This document shows, piece by piece, positions 9,099 through 16,726 of a stretch of 64,000 nucleotides of DNA; the stretch's first letter is position 1, and every line of letters begins with the position of its first letter. A model generated the notes under the pieces. The model made no database searches, had not been told where the DNA came from, and saw only the letters and a program-made list of their open reading frames with translations. This stretch comes from Pseudomonas capeferrum (GTDB lineage Bacteria; Pseudomonadota; Gammaproteobacteria; Pseudomonadales; Pseudomonadaceae): contig NZ_JMIT01000002.1 in assembly GCF_000731675.1 (NCBI RefSeq), positions 533,456-597,455 on the forward strand. Direction: 5' to 3'. The position numbers and the translations under genes were made by a program.

Positions 9099-10023
9099 GC
9101 GATTCACACTCCGTCAGCTTCAAGTCTTCGTGGCCGTGGCCCAGCATCAAAGCGTCTCTAGAGCCGCCGGCCTGCTGTCGCTGTCGCAGTCGGCTGCCAG
9201 TACCTCCATCACCGAGCTTGAGCGCCAATCCAGCTGTCAGCTGTTCGATCGCGCCGGCAAACGCCTGAGCCTCAACGCCCTGGGCCATCAACTGCTGCCG
9301 CAGGCCGTGGCCCTGCTCGACCAGGCCAAGGAAATCGAAGACCTGCTCAATGGCAAGTCCGCCTTCGGTTCGCTGGCGGTCGGCGCCACACTGACCATCG
9401 GCAACTACCTGGCGACCCTGCTGATCGGCAGCTTCATGCAGGTGCACCCGGAAAGCCAGGTCAAGCTGCACGTGCAGAACACTGCGCATATCGTGCACCA
9501 GGTCGCCCACTACGAAATTGATCTGGGTCTGATCGAAGGCGATTGCAACCACCCTGACCTTGAAGTTCAGCCTTGGGTCGAGGACGAGCTGGTAGTGTTC
9601 TGCGCGCCACAACACCCCTTGGCGACGCTAGGCCACGCGGATATCCAGACATTGTCCCAGGAAGCCTGGATTCTTCGCGAGCAGGGCTCCGGTACACGCC
9701 TGACCTTTGACCAGGCCATGCGCCATCATCGCGCCAACCTCAACATCCGCCTGGAGCTGGAACATACCGAGGCCATCAAGCGCGCGGTGGAATCAGGCCT
9801 GGGCATCGGCTGCATCTCGCGCCTGGCCCTGCGCGATGCGTTCCGCCGCGGCAGCCTGGTACCGGTGGAAACGCCGGAGCTGGACTTGATGCGCCAGTTC
9901 TATTTCATCTGGCACAAGCAGAAGTACCAGACGTCGGCCATGCGCGAGTTTCTTGAGTTGTGCCGCAACTTCACCGCGGGCTTTACCCGCAGTGACGAGA
10001 TCGTGCTGCCACCAATCGCCTAG
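9097..10023 (+). CDS. finR: LysR-family regulator FinR
   Basis: A 308-residue LysR-type regulator. The N-terminal winged HTH spans about residues 1-60 (MRFTLRQLQVFVAVAQHQS, then SQSAASTSITELER), followed by a two-lobed effector domain (about 90-290). Divergence from fpr identifies it as FinR, which activates fpr under superoxide in P. putida and also affects sulfur metabolism. No Shine-Dalgarno is visible before the ATG: the upstream bases are AT-rich and overlap the candidate operator. The stop codon shares bases with the stop of dgkA on the opposite strand (CTAG at 10020-10023). Confidence 0.92.
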   Translation: MRFTLRQLQVFVAVAQHQSVSRAAGLLSLSQSAASTSITELERQSSCQLFDRAGKRLSLNALGHQLLPQAVALLDQAKEIEDLLNGKSAFGSLAVGATLTIGNYLATLLIGSFMQVHPESQVKLHVQNTAHIVHQVAHYEIDLGLIEGDCNHPDLEVQPWVEDELVVFCAPQHPLATLGHADIQTLSQEAWILREQGSGTRLTFDQAMRHHRANLNIRLELEHTEAIKRAVESGLGIGCISRLALRDAFRRGSLVPVETPELDLMRQFYFIWHKQKYQTSAMREFLELCRNFTAGFTRSDEIVLPPIA

Positions 10024-10382
10024 AGCAGAATCACACCCCAGACCAGGGCAACCATGGTCAGCGCCACCAGTTGCGCGGCGCTGCCCATGTCCTTGGCGTT
10101 TTTCGACAAGGGGTGGCGCTCAAGCGAAATACGGTCGATGGCGGCTTCCACCGCCGAGTTGAACAGCTCGACGATCAGGCCCAGCAGGCACACCGCGATC
10201 ATGATCGCCCGCTCTGCGCGGCTGACCGGCAGCCAGAAGGCCGTCGGGATCAGCAGTACGTTGAGCAGGACCAGCTGGCGGAATGCGGCCTCGCCCTTGA
10301 AGGCGGCGCGCAAGCCGTCCAGCGAATAGCCGGCGGCGTTGAAGATGCGTTTGAGGCCGGTCTGGCCTTTGAATGGCGACAT
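10020..10382 (-). CDS. dgkA: Diacylglycerol kinase DgkA
   Basis: A 120-residue integral membrane kinase with three helices (about residues 36-52, 58-78 and 100-119), the usual DgkA size. It phosphorylates diacylglycerol released by membrane-derived glucan or lipid A modification. Catalytic acidic residues are in FKGEAAFRQ (Glu 31) and ELFNSAVEAAIDR (Glu 72, Asn 75, Glu 79). The ATG at 10382 (MSPFKGQTGLK) is used; longer frames add unrelated residues. It follows the response regulator gene by 73 bases and converges on finR with overlapping stops. Confidence 0.92.
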   Translation of the reverse strand: MSPFKGQTGLKRIFNAAGYSLDGLRAAFKGEAAFRQLVLLNVLLIPTAFWLPVSRAERAIMIAVCLLGLIVELFNSAVEAAIDRISLERHPLSKNAKDMGSAAQLVALTMVALVWGVILL

Positions 10383-10455
10383 GTGCGTCACTTCACCGAT
10401 AAAAGGCCGGCAGACTAATCCAGCGTGGGTCAAAAAAGCGTGAAGAAGCAGCCAG

Positions 10456-11106
10456 TTAGTGGCTGGCAACCGATTCAAGTTGTTGCAGCAACAAGGCCGC
10501 CTGGGTGCGAGTACGCACGCCCAGCTTGCGGAAGATCGCCGTCACGTGGGCCTTGATGGTGGCCTCCGAGACGCTGAGCTCGTAGGCGATCTGCTTGTTC
10601 AGCAAACCTTCACAAACCATGGTCAGTACGCGGAACTGCTGCGGCGTGAGGCTGGCCAGCCCTTCGCTGGCAGCCTTGGCCTCGGCCGAAACGTCGACTT
10701 TCTCGAACGCCTGCGGTGGCCACCAGACCTCGCCGTCCAGCACCTTGCGCACGGCGTCCTGAATCACTTCCAGCGGGCTGGACTTGGGGATGAAGCCACT
10801 GGCGCCAAATTCGCGCGACTTGACCACAACCGCTGCTTCTTCCTGCGCCGATACCATCACCACGGGGATCTGCGGGTATTGCCCACGCAACAGGACCAGC
10901 CCGGAGAAGCCATAGGCGCCCGGCATGTTGAGGTCCAACAGCACCAAATCCCAGTCGGCTTTCTCGCTCAGGCGGGTTTCCAGTTCGGCAATGCTCGCAA
11001 CTTCAACCAGGCGTACATCGGCGCCAAGGCCCAGGGTAACAGCCTGGCGCAGGGCGCCACGAAACAGCGGGTGGTCATCGGCAATCAGGATTTCGTAAGT
11101 GGCCAT
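10456..11106 (-). CDS. erdR: LuxR-family response regulator (ErdR-like)
   Basis: A 216-residue two-component regulator: receiver domain (1-125) with acidic ADDH (9-12) and phosphoacceptor Asp 58 in LLDLNMPG, then a LuxR/NarL helix-turn-helix (about 150-205, containing NKQIAYELSVSEATIKAH). Gene order next to dgkA and the DTW-domain gene matches P. aeruginosa erdR (PA3604), which controls ethanol and acetate metabolism; the symbol rests on that synteny. No partner kinase is adjacent. The 223-base gap upstream is a possible promoter region. Confidence 0.8.
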   Translation of the reverse strand: MATYEILIADDHPLFRGALRQAVTLGLGADVRLVEVASIAELETRLSEKADWDLVLLDLNMPGAYGFSGLVLLRGQYPQIPVVMVSAQEEAAVVVKSREFGASGFIPKSSPLEVIQDAVRKVLDGEVWWPPQAFEKVDVSAEAKAASEGLASLTPQQFRVLTMVCEGLLNKQIAYELSVSEATIKAHVTAIFRKLGVRTRTQAALLLQQLESVASH

Positions 11107-11329
11107 CGATCTAAGGATCCTGTTCTGTGCCAGGCGCGTGCGGGGTAGTCAGGGCGCTTGGCGGAAAGGCACGGCAAAGTCCGGGGTAACAGCATTTTCG
11201 GCGTGCCCGAATCGGCGCCAAGGATGCCGAGCACGGTCGGGGTGGTCAAGACAATTGCCCTGCCGTCCTCGCCCACCCTGGCTGCCAGCCCCGTCATTAT
11301 GAACCAATCCGGCGTCACTGCCCCTTGGA

Positions 11330-12040
11330 CTATAGGAAGGTATGCAAACGCTGATGCGCATCGTCCTGCTCGTCCAGCGGCAAATGCCGCTTGGCGCTCA
11401 GGTAGTGCAGGCTGAACACGTCCAGGTAGGCGTCCAGGGCCTGCGAGGCACGCTGATCGCCAGCCAGCTCCAGGCACATGGCGGCCACTTCCGCCGTGCA
11501 GAAGTGGTCGTCACGCTTGGAACGGCGCAAGCGGTAGCGCGACATCTGTTCGGCTTCAAGGCTCAGCACCGGGAAACGGTCCAGGTACGGGCTCTTGCGA
11601 AACATCTTGCGCGCCTCGGTCCAAGTGGCGTCGAGCAGTATGAACAACGGCCGTTTACCGGGCTCGCGCACCACCTGGTTGACTACCCGCTCTTGGGCAA
11701 CGAACTCGCCGGGGAAGACGATATAGGGCTGCCATTGAGGCTGTTCGAGCAGCGCCAGCAGGTTGTCATCGACTGCAGTGCGCTGCCAGCCGAAGGCCGA
11801 GGTGTCCTCGACCAGGTCGGCAATCAGCCAACCGGTGTTGGTCGGCTTGAGTGGCTCGGTGTCGTGCATCAGCAGGCACACACCCGACTCCGCCGGCACC
11901 CGGGGCTTCCAGGCACACAGGCAATGGCTGGCAATGACCCGGCATTGCGGGCAACGGACGGCCCGAGAACCCCGGGCAATGAACGGCTTGTTGCTGCGGG
12001 CCAGGCGTTCGGCGCGCAGGCGCGCTACCGCGTGGCTCAT
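11330..12040 (-). CDS. tapT: DTW-domain tRNA-uridine aminocarboxypropyltransferase (TapT-like)
   Basis: A 236-residue DTW-family enzyme, predicted to transfer the 3-amino-3-carboxypropyl group of S-adenosylmethionine to a tRNA uridine (acp3U). The family motif appears as DATW at 137-140, followed by TEARKMFRKSPYL. An N-terminal zinc site is formed by CPQC (30-33) and CLC (40-42). The ATG at 12040 (MSHAVARLRAERL) is chosen because everything upstream in frame reads through a promoter-like region. TapT assignment is by family; E. coli YfiP is the characterised member. Confidence 0.85.
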   Translation of the reverse strand: MSHAVARLRAERLARSNKPFIARGSRAVRCPQCRVIASHCLCAWKPRVPAESGVCLLMHDTEPLKPTNTGWLIADLVEDTSAFGWQRTAVDDNLLALLEQPQWQPYIVFPGEFVAQERVVNQVVREPGKRPLFILLDATWTEARKMFRKSPYLDRFPVLSLEAEQMSRYRLRRSKRDDHFCTAEVAAMCLELAGDQRASQALDAYLDVFSLHYLSAKRHLPLDEQDDAHQRLHTFL

Positions 12041-12153
12041 GCTGGCAGGCCTTTGGAAAGGTTGAAGAGGGACACTGCGAGGGCTCGGAAACTCAAAACG
12101 CAAGTCTACCAGAGCGGGCGTCATTTGCCGTGCAGCGGGACTGCCCGGGCCCT

Positions 12154-12159
12154 TATAAT
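12154..12159 (+). promoter_or_regulatory. -10 element upstream of PA3611-like gene
   Basis: A perfect TATAAT, placing a start of transcription near 12166 and a leader of about 92 bases. No good -35 box is seen at 16-18 bp, so the element is supported by its -10 only. Confidence 0.5.
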
Positions 12160-12257
12160 CGACACTTTGGCGTACCCGACCAGCCGTCAAGCGCCCCTCA
12201 GGGAACGCCACCTGCCGGCGCATGTCAAACCGCCAGTCAATGAACCAGGAGAGATAC

Positions 12258-12677
12258 ATGCTGCGCCTTATCGTCCCGACCTTGAGCCTTTTGCTCACCC
12301 TGCCCCTGGCGGCCCAGGCGGCGTCCAAGCAGGACTACGATCTGAACAAGATGCTGCAGAAGGTCGCCAAAGAGAGCAGCGTCGGCACGCCCCGCGCCGT
12401 CAACGAAGACATCCTCGACCAAGGCTACACCGTCGAAGGCAAGGCCCTGGTCAACCACCTGAGCGTGCGCCAAAGCCATGCCGAGCGCATGCAGGGCAAC
12501 CCGGAACAAGTCCGCAGCCAACTGGGAGACAGCGTTTGCCGTAACAGCGGTTACCGTAACCTGATGTCCAAGGGCGCTGTGATGGTCTATCGCTTCACGG
12601 TGTACAAGACCAACCAACCAGTCATGGACCAGGCATTCGATGCAGCAAGCTGCGTTGCGGGCAACAAAAAGAAGTAA
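12258..12677 (+). CDS. Secreted PA3611-like protein
   Basis: A 139-residue exported protein. The first 22 residues form a signal peptide with an Ala-x-Ala-type end (LAAQAAS). The mature part has two cysteines (94 and 132) able to form a disulfide, and a central motif SVGTPRAVNEDILDQGYTVEG is split between 41 and 61. By remembered similarity it belongs to the PA3611 family, annotated as quorum-sensing-regulated virulence factor in P. aeruginosa; its molecular function is unknown. The ATG at 12258 follows CCAGGAGAG. Other Met codons upstream lie before the ribosome site. Confidence 0.8.
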   Translation: MLRLIVPTLSLLLTLPLAAQAASKQDYDLNKMLQKVAKESSVGTPRAVNEDILDQGYTVEGKALVNHLSVRQSHAERMQGNPEQVRSQLGDSVCRNSGYRNLMSKGAVMVYRFTVYKTNQPVMDQAFDAASCVAGNKKK

Positions 12678-12686
12678 ACCGATGAC

Positions 12687-12899
12687 CTAGACCACCCGCT
12701 GGTCATCAGGCGCGCGCCACTGCTCTTCTTCGGCATCGGCGCGCAATTCTGCCAGAAGCGCCTGTAGGTAGCGTGACTGGCACTCCAGCTCCGAAAGCCT
12801 GCGACGACACTCTGCCTCAAGGCTCAGGTGGTGCACCTGCGCCGCATTTTCCAGCTGCTGATAGAGCTGCTGGTCCACCTCGATGATCAAGCGATGCAT
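12687..12899 (-). CDS. Small ribbon-helix-helix-like protein
   Basis: A 70-residue protein with a strong ribosome site (GGAGG) before the ATG at 12899. The first 40 residues (MHRLIIEVDQQLYQQLENA, then SLEAECRRRLSEL) have the beta-strand plus two-helix pattern of Arc/FitA DNA-binding proteins. A charged helix follows (about 40-60). Such proteins are often antitoxins, but no PIN or other toxin gene adjoins it. The neighbours are the PA3611-like gene (convergent, 9 bases between stops) and, divergently, the LOG gene. A stand-alone regulator is the cautious reading. Confidence 0.65.
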   Translation of the reverse strand: MHRLIIEVDQQLYQQLENAAQVHHLSLEAECRRRLSELECQSRYLQALLAELRADAEEEQWRAPDDQRVV

Positions 12900-13203
12900 A
12901 CCGCCACCTCCTGCATCGATACGTTTCGCTTCCCCAGTTAACCAAACCCTCAGCGCCATTGGGTGCGCGCCGACCAGCGGCGGCTGCAATGACTGCGGCA
13001 CGATCAGGCGCGAGGGTCTAGATTGATATCGAGTACACCCGAATCGACGAGATGGATTGATTGCTACTGCACCCTGGCCTTGAAGGCCTACTGCAACGCT
13101 CGAACTGCACACTCGAGCATCAGCAGCCAGCGACGCATGCAGTGTCGCGGCCGGGACACCCCATCGACCCGGTCAGAGGTTTTGCTGCAGAAGGAGACGT
13201 TGA
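12900..13203. other. Divergent intergenic region with no gene
   Basis: About 300 bases between the ribbon-helix-helix gene and the LOG gene. It must hold both promoters. I see only short inverted repeats (GGCCTTGAAGGCC near 13078-13090 and CTCGA...TCGAG near 13098-13116) and the strong LOG ribosome site AAGGAGA (13189-13195). No confident -10/-35 pair or small gene is found. Confidence 0.5.
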
Positions 13204-14322
13204 ATGCCTTACCAACCCAATGAGCTGTTGTTCAATCATTTCAGGGACAACAACATCGACCTGAGCAAGATCGACGAACAACTGCAACTCGTTGCACCGA
13301 ACAGCCCCAACCTGCCCCTGTACCGCGACATGATGCTGACCATCCTGCGCATGGCCCACGACGACACCGATCGCTGGAGTGCCAAGATCACCCTGCAGGC
13401 GCTGCGCGAGCTGGACCACTCGTTCCGCGCCCTGGAACGCTACAAGGGCCGACGCAAGGTGACGGTATTCGGCTCGGCCCGAACGCCACTGGAACACCCG
13501 ATGTACGCCCTGGCCCGCGAGCTGGGCGCCACCCTGGCCCGCTCCGACCTGATGGTCATTACTGGCGCCGGTGGTGGCATCATGGCTGCAGCCCACGAAG
13601 GGGCCGGCAGCGAACACAGCCTGGGCTTCAACATCACCCTGCCCTTCGAGCAGCATGCCAACCCCACGGTGGACGGCACCGACAAACTGTTGCCCTTCCA
13701 CTTCTTCTTCATTCGCAAGCTGTTTTTCGTCAAGGAAGCCGATGGCCTGGTGCTCTGCCCGGGCGGGTTCGGCACGCTGGATGAAGCACTCGAAGTGCTC
13801 ACCCTGATCCAGACCGGCAAGAGCCCTTTGGTGCCGGTGGTGTTGCTCGACTCACCCGGTGGCAGCTTCTGGCGCGATTGCCTGGCCTTCATCAGCCGCC
13901 AGCTCGAAGAGAACCGCTACATCCTGCCCAGCGACCTCAAGCTGGTGCGCCTGGTGCACAGCGCCGATGAGGCGGTGGAGGAAATCAACCAGTTCTACAG
14001 CAACTACCACTCCAGCCGCTGGCTGAAGAACCAGTTCGTGATCCGCATGCATCACCCGCTCAGCGAGGCTGCGCTGTACGACATTCAGGAAGGTTTCGCC
14101 GATTTGCGCCTGAGTGGCAAGTACCACCAGCACGCCGACAGTGGCGCGGAGCATGAGGTAGGTAACTTCAGCCACCTGACCCGGCTGTCGTTCGCCTTCA
14201 ACGGCCGCGACCAGGGCCGGCTGCGCGAACTGGTGGACTTCATCAACCTGCCGGAGAACTGGGCCAAGCCGCAGCCCATGCACACGACCCAGCGGGCCAG
14301 GGAGGCGTTGAAGGTCAATTGA
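13204..14322 (+). CDS. LOG-family (TIGR00730) nucleotide-processing protein
   Basis: A 372-residue cytoplasmic protein with a central Rossmann-like LOG domain: GSARTP (90-95), TGAGGGIMAAA (120-130) and the signature PGGFGTLDE (186-194). LOG/PpnN proteins cleave nucleoside 5'-monophosphates to base and ribose 5-phosphate. This one has an extra 80-residue N-terminal part and a 120-residue C-terminal extension, so it is longer than plant-type LOG (about 200) and differs from PpnN (about 450). The ribosome site AAGGAGA supports the ATG. Substrate not determinable here. Confidence 0.85.
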   Translation: MPYQPNELLFNHFRDNNIDLSKIDEQLQLVAPNSPNLPLYRDMMLTILRMAHDDTDRWSAKITLQALRELDHSFRALERYKGRRKVTVFGSARTPLEHPMYALARELGATLARSDLMVITGAGGGIMAAAHEGAGSEHSLGFNITLPFEQHANPTVDGTDKLLPFHFFFIRKLFFVKEADGLVLCPGGFGTLDEALEVLTLIQTGKSPLVPVVLLDSPGGSFWRDCLAFISRQLEENRYILPSDLKLVRLVHSADEAVEEINQFYSNYHSSRWLKNQFVIRMHHPLSEAALYDIQEGFADLRLSGKYHQHADSGAEHEVGNFSHLTRLSFAFNGRDQGRLRELVDFINLPENWAKPQPMHTTQRAREALKVN

Positions 14323-14373
14323 ACCACCCACCGCCGGGTGGGGGTAAACCGGCCTCTGCGAATATCGCGGCCT

Positions 14374-14511
14374 CTGTAGGAGCGGCCTTGCCGGGGCGCC
14401 GGACCGGTCGGAAAGGGGCGCGTAGCGGCCCCTCTGCAACGACACAGAACCTGGGGCCGCTGCGCAGCCCTTTCCGACCGGTCCGGCGCCCCGGCAAGGC
14501 CGCTCCTACAG
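14374..14511. repeat. REPIN: two inverted REP sequences
   Basis: Perfect 44-base inverted arms (14374-14417 and 14468-14511). The inner flanks are also partly paired (GCGGCCCC near 14425-14432 and GGGGCCGC near 14453-14460), around a 20-base centre. Each arm carries TGTAGGAGCGGCCTTGCCGG, a common end of Pseudomonas REP elements. It lies between the convergent LOG and recX genes and can act as a transcript-end structure in both directions. REPINs are moved by RAYT transposases encoded elsewhere; none is in this window. Confidence 0.9.
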
Positions 14512-14525
14512 GGAACCGTGAGGTT

Positions 14526-14996
14526 TCAGTAATCGTCGAGGTCGCGACCACTAAGCAACCGGCTGATCATCTCCATGGAGAAACCACGGTAGGCCAGAAA
14601 GCGGGTCTGCTGGCCACGGCTGCGGGGGTCATGGGGGCGCTGGCCGTCAAACTTGCGCTGCCAGACATCCATCAGCCGCTGCGCCCAGTCCACACCGCTT
14701 TCACGCAATGCCTTATCGATATCGCCACGCGCCAGGCCGCGCTGGCCAAGCTCTTCGCGTATACGCGCAGGGCCATAGCCGGAATTGGAGCGATACCGGA
14801 TGAAGCTTTCGAGGTAGCGGGCTTCGCTGAGCAGCCCTTCTTCGGCGAGCCGGTCGAGCTCAGGCTCGATCAACTCATCCGAAGCGCCGCGCTGACGCAA
14901 CTTGCGCGTCAGCTCGACGCGACCATGCTCACGTCGCGCGAGCAGGTCCATGGCTGTCCGCCGAATGGCGACGGGGGTGTCGAGTACGGCGGACAT
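14526..14996 (-). CDS. recX: RecA modulator RecX
   Basis: A 156-residue RecX protein, which caps and destabilises RecA filaments. It has the three-helix repeat pattern of the family, including [13 protein letters not shown] (22-34), [19 protein letters not shown] (51-69) and [16 protein letters not shown] (73-88). Size is normal. The ATG at 14996 is 22 bases after the recA stop on the same strand, so it is probably made by read-through from the SOS-controlled recA promoter. The gene end abuts the REPIN. Confidence 0.95.
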   Translation of the reverse strand: MSAVLDTPVAIRRTAMDLLARREHGRVELTRKLRQRGASDELIEPELDRLAEEGLLSEARYLESFIRYRSNSGYGPARIREELGQRGLARGDIDKALRESGVDWAQRLMDVWQRKFDGQRPHDPRSRGQQTRFLAYRGFSMEMISRLLSGRDLDDY

Positions 14997-15018
14997 AATC
15001 GGCTATCTACAACCGCTA

Positions 15019-16086
15019 TCAATAACCGGCTTCGGCATCAGCCACGTCGTCGGCCTTGGCCTCGACTGCGGCAGCCTTGCCTGCTTCGGCGGCAGCACCA
15101 GCCTTGAGCAGCTTCTCGCGGATCTGCTTCTCGATCTCGGCGCCAATGGCCGGGTTCTCAGCCAGGTACTTGGCGGCGTTGGCTTTACCTTGGCCGATCT
15201 TGTTGCCCTGGTAGGCGTACCAGGCACCGGATTTCTCCACCAGCCCCTGAGAAACACCCAGGTCGATGATCTCGCCGTTGCGGTAGATGCCCTTGCCGTA
15301 GAGGATCTGGAACTCGGCCTGACGGAACGGCGGCGAGACCTTGTTCTTGACGATCTTGACGCGGGTTTCGCTGCCGACCACTTCGTCGCCTTCCTTGACC
15401 GCGCCGGTACGGCGGATGTCCAGGCGCACGGAGGCGTAGAACTTCAGGGCGTTACCACCGGTGGTGGTTTCCGGGCTGCCGAACATCACGCCGATCTTCA
15501 TACGGATCTGGTTGATGAAGATGACCAGGCAGTTGGCGTTCTTGATGTTACCGGTGATCTTGCGCAGCGCCTGCGACATCAGACGGGCCTGCAGACCCAC
15601 GTGCATGTCACCCATCTCGCCTTCGATCTCGGCCTTGGGGACCAGAGCAGCCACGGAGTCGACGATGATCACGTCAACCGCGTTGGAACGCACCAGCATG
15701 TCGGTGATTTCCAGGGCCTGCTCGCCGGTGTCCGGCTGCGAAACCAGCAGGTCGTCGACGTTGACACCCAGCTTGCCGGCGTATTCCGGGTCGAGGGCGT
15801 GCTCGGCGTCGACGAAGGCGCAGGTGGCGCCGTTCTTCTGGGCTTCGGCAATGACCGACAGGGTCAGGGTGGTTTTACCCGAGGACTCCGGGCCGTAGAT
15901 TTCGACGATACGGCCTTTTGGCAGGCCGCCGATACCGAGGGCGATGTCCAGGCCCAGGGAACCGGTGGAGATGGCCGGGATGCCAGTGCGCTCGTGGTCG
16001 CCCATGCGCATGACCGCGCCCTTGCCGAATTGGCGTTCGATCTGACCCAGGGCCGCAGCCAAGGCGCGTTTCTTGTTGTCGTCCAT
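15019..16086 (-). CDS. recA: Recombinase RecA
   Basis: A 355-residue RecA, the strand-exchange ATPase and co-protease for LexA. Walker A GPESSGKT is at 65-72 and Walker B in IIVDSVAAL (near 140). The Ala/Glu/Lys-rich C-terminal tail ends in acidic residues as usual for pseudomonads. The ATG at 16086 ([15 protein letters not shown]) has GAGGAT upstream and gives the family length; upstream starts do not. A LexA box lies 44-59 bases upstream. Downstream recX is probably co-transcribed. Confidence 0.99.
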   Translation of the reverse strand: MDDNKKRALAAALGQIERQFGKGAVMRMGDHERTGIPAISTGSLGLDIALGIGGLPKGRIVEIYGPESSGKTTLTLSVIAEAQKNGATCAFVDAEHALDPEYAGKLGVNVDDLLVSQPDTGEQALEITDMLVRSNAVDVIIVDSVAALVPKAEIEGEMGDMHVGLQARLMSQALRKITGNIKNANCLVIFINQIRMKIGVMFGSPETTTGGNALKFYASVRLDIRRTGAVKEGDEVVGSETRVKIVKNKVSPPFRQAEFQILYGKGIYRNGEIIDLGVSQGLVEKSGAWYAYQGNKIGQGKANAAKYLAENPAIGAEIEKQIREKLLKAGAAAEAGKAAAVEAKADDVADAEAGY

Positions 16087-16129
16087 TGAAATCCTCACGT
16101 GTTCGACTTGGCCCTGATGGCCGGAATAC

Positions 16130-16145
16130 CTGTATAAGTAGCCAG
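16130..16145. promoter_or_regulatory. LexA box of recA
   Basis: CTGTATAAGTAGCCAG matches the CTG-N10-CAG core of the gammaproteobacterial SOS box. It is placed 44 bases upstream of the recA ATG and downstream of the pncC stop, so it controls recA-recX. Confidence 0.85.
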
Positions 16146-16189
16146 TATTATTCCACAGCGAAGCGCGCGAGCAAACCCCTGTCGTCGAT

Positions 16190-16672
16190 TTACTCGGCAC
16201 CAAGCTGTAACAAGCCGTCTAGCGCGGCGATCACCGTTTGTCGGCGCACCGCATCGCGGTCGCCGTCAAACTGGCGGCGTTCGCTGAAGACATGGCTGCC
16301 ATCGGCCCAGGCCAGCCACACGGTGCCCACCGGTTTGGCCGGCGAGCCACCGTCTGGCCCAGCCACCCCGCTCACCGCCACCGCAAACCGTGCGCCGCTG
16401 GCGGCTTGCGCCCCCCGGGCCATGGCTTCGACCACTTCCTGGCTGACCGCACCCACCTGGCCGAACAGCGCCTCGGGCACCCGCAGCTGGCGGGTTTTCT
16501 GGGCATTGGAGTAGGTCACGTAGCCGGCTTCGAACCAGGCCGAACTGCCGGGAATGCGGGTGATGGCCTCGGCGATGCCCCCGCCGGTGCAGGATTCGGC
16601 GGTGGTCACCTGGGCGTTGAAGCGGCGCAGGTGTTCGCCCAGGCGGGCGGCAAGCGTGGTGATCGGGTCCAT
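16190..16672 (-). CDS. pncC: Nicotinamide-nucleotide amidase PncC (CinA C-terminal domain)
   Basis: A 160-residue stand-alone CinA C-terminal domain, which deamidates NMN to nicotinic acid mononucleotide in NAD recycling. The active-site motif [11 protein letters not shown] is at about 24-34, and a conserved [18 protein letters not shown] lies at about 100-117. The larger CinA with an N-terminal MoaB-like domain is absent. The location just upstream of recA is the standard pseudomonad order. Confidence 0.93.
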   Translation of the reverse strand: MDPITTLAARLGEHLRRFNAQVTTAESCTGGGIAEAITRIPGSSAWFEAGYVTYSNAQKTRQLRVPEALFGQVGAVSQEVVEAMARGAQAASGARFAVAVSGVAGPDGGSPAKPVGTVWLAWADGSHVFSERRQFDGDRDAVRRQTVIAALDGLLQLGAE

Positions 16673-16726
16673 GTCAGGCTCCTTGAAGACTGGGCACTAC
16701 CCTACCACCCCATGACCAGTACAGCC

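Noticed and set aside
12687..12899. A complete toxin-antitoxin module
   Set aside because: Only the antitoxin-like ribbon-helix-helix protein is visible; neither neighbour resembles a toxin.
14319..15107. A plus-strand open frame across the REPIN and recX
   Set aside because: It starts in repeat DNA and runs antisense to recX with no ribosome site or recognisable domain.
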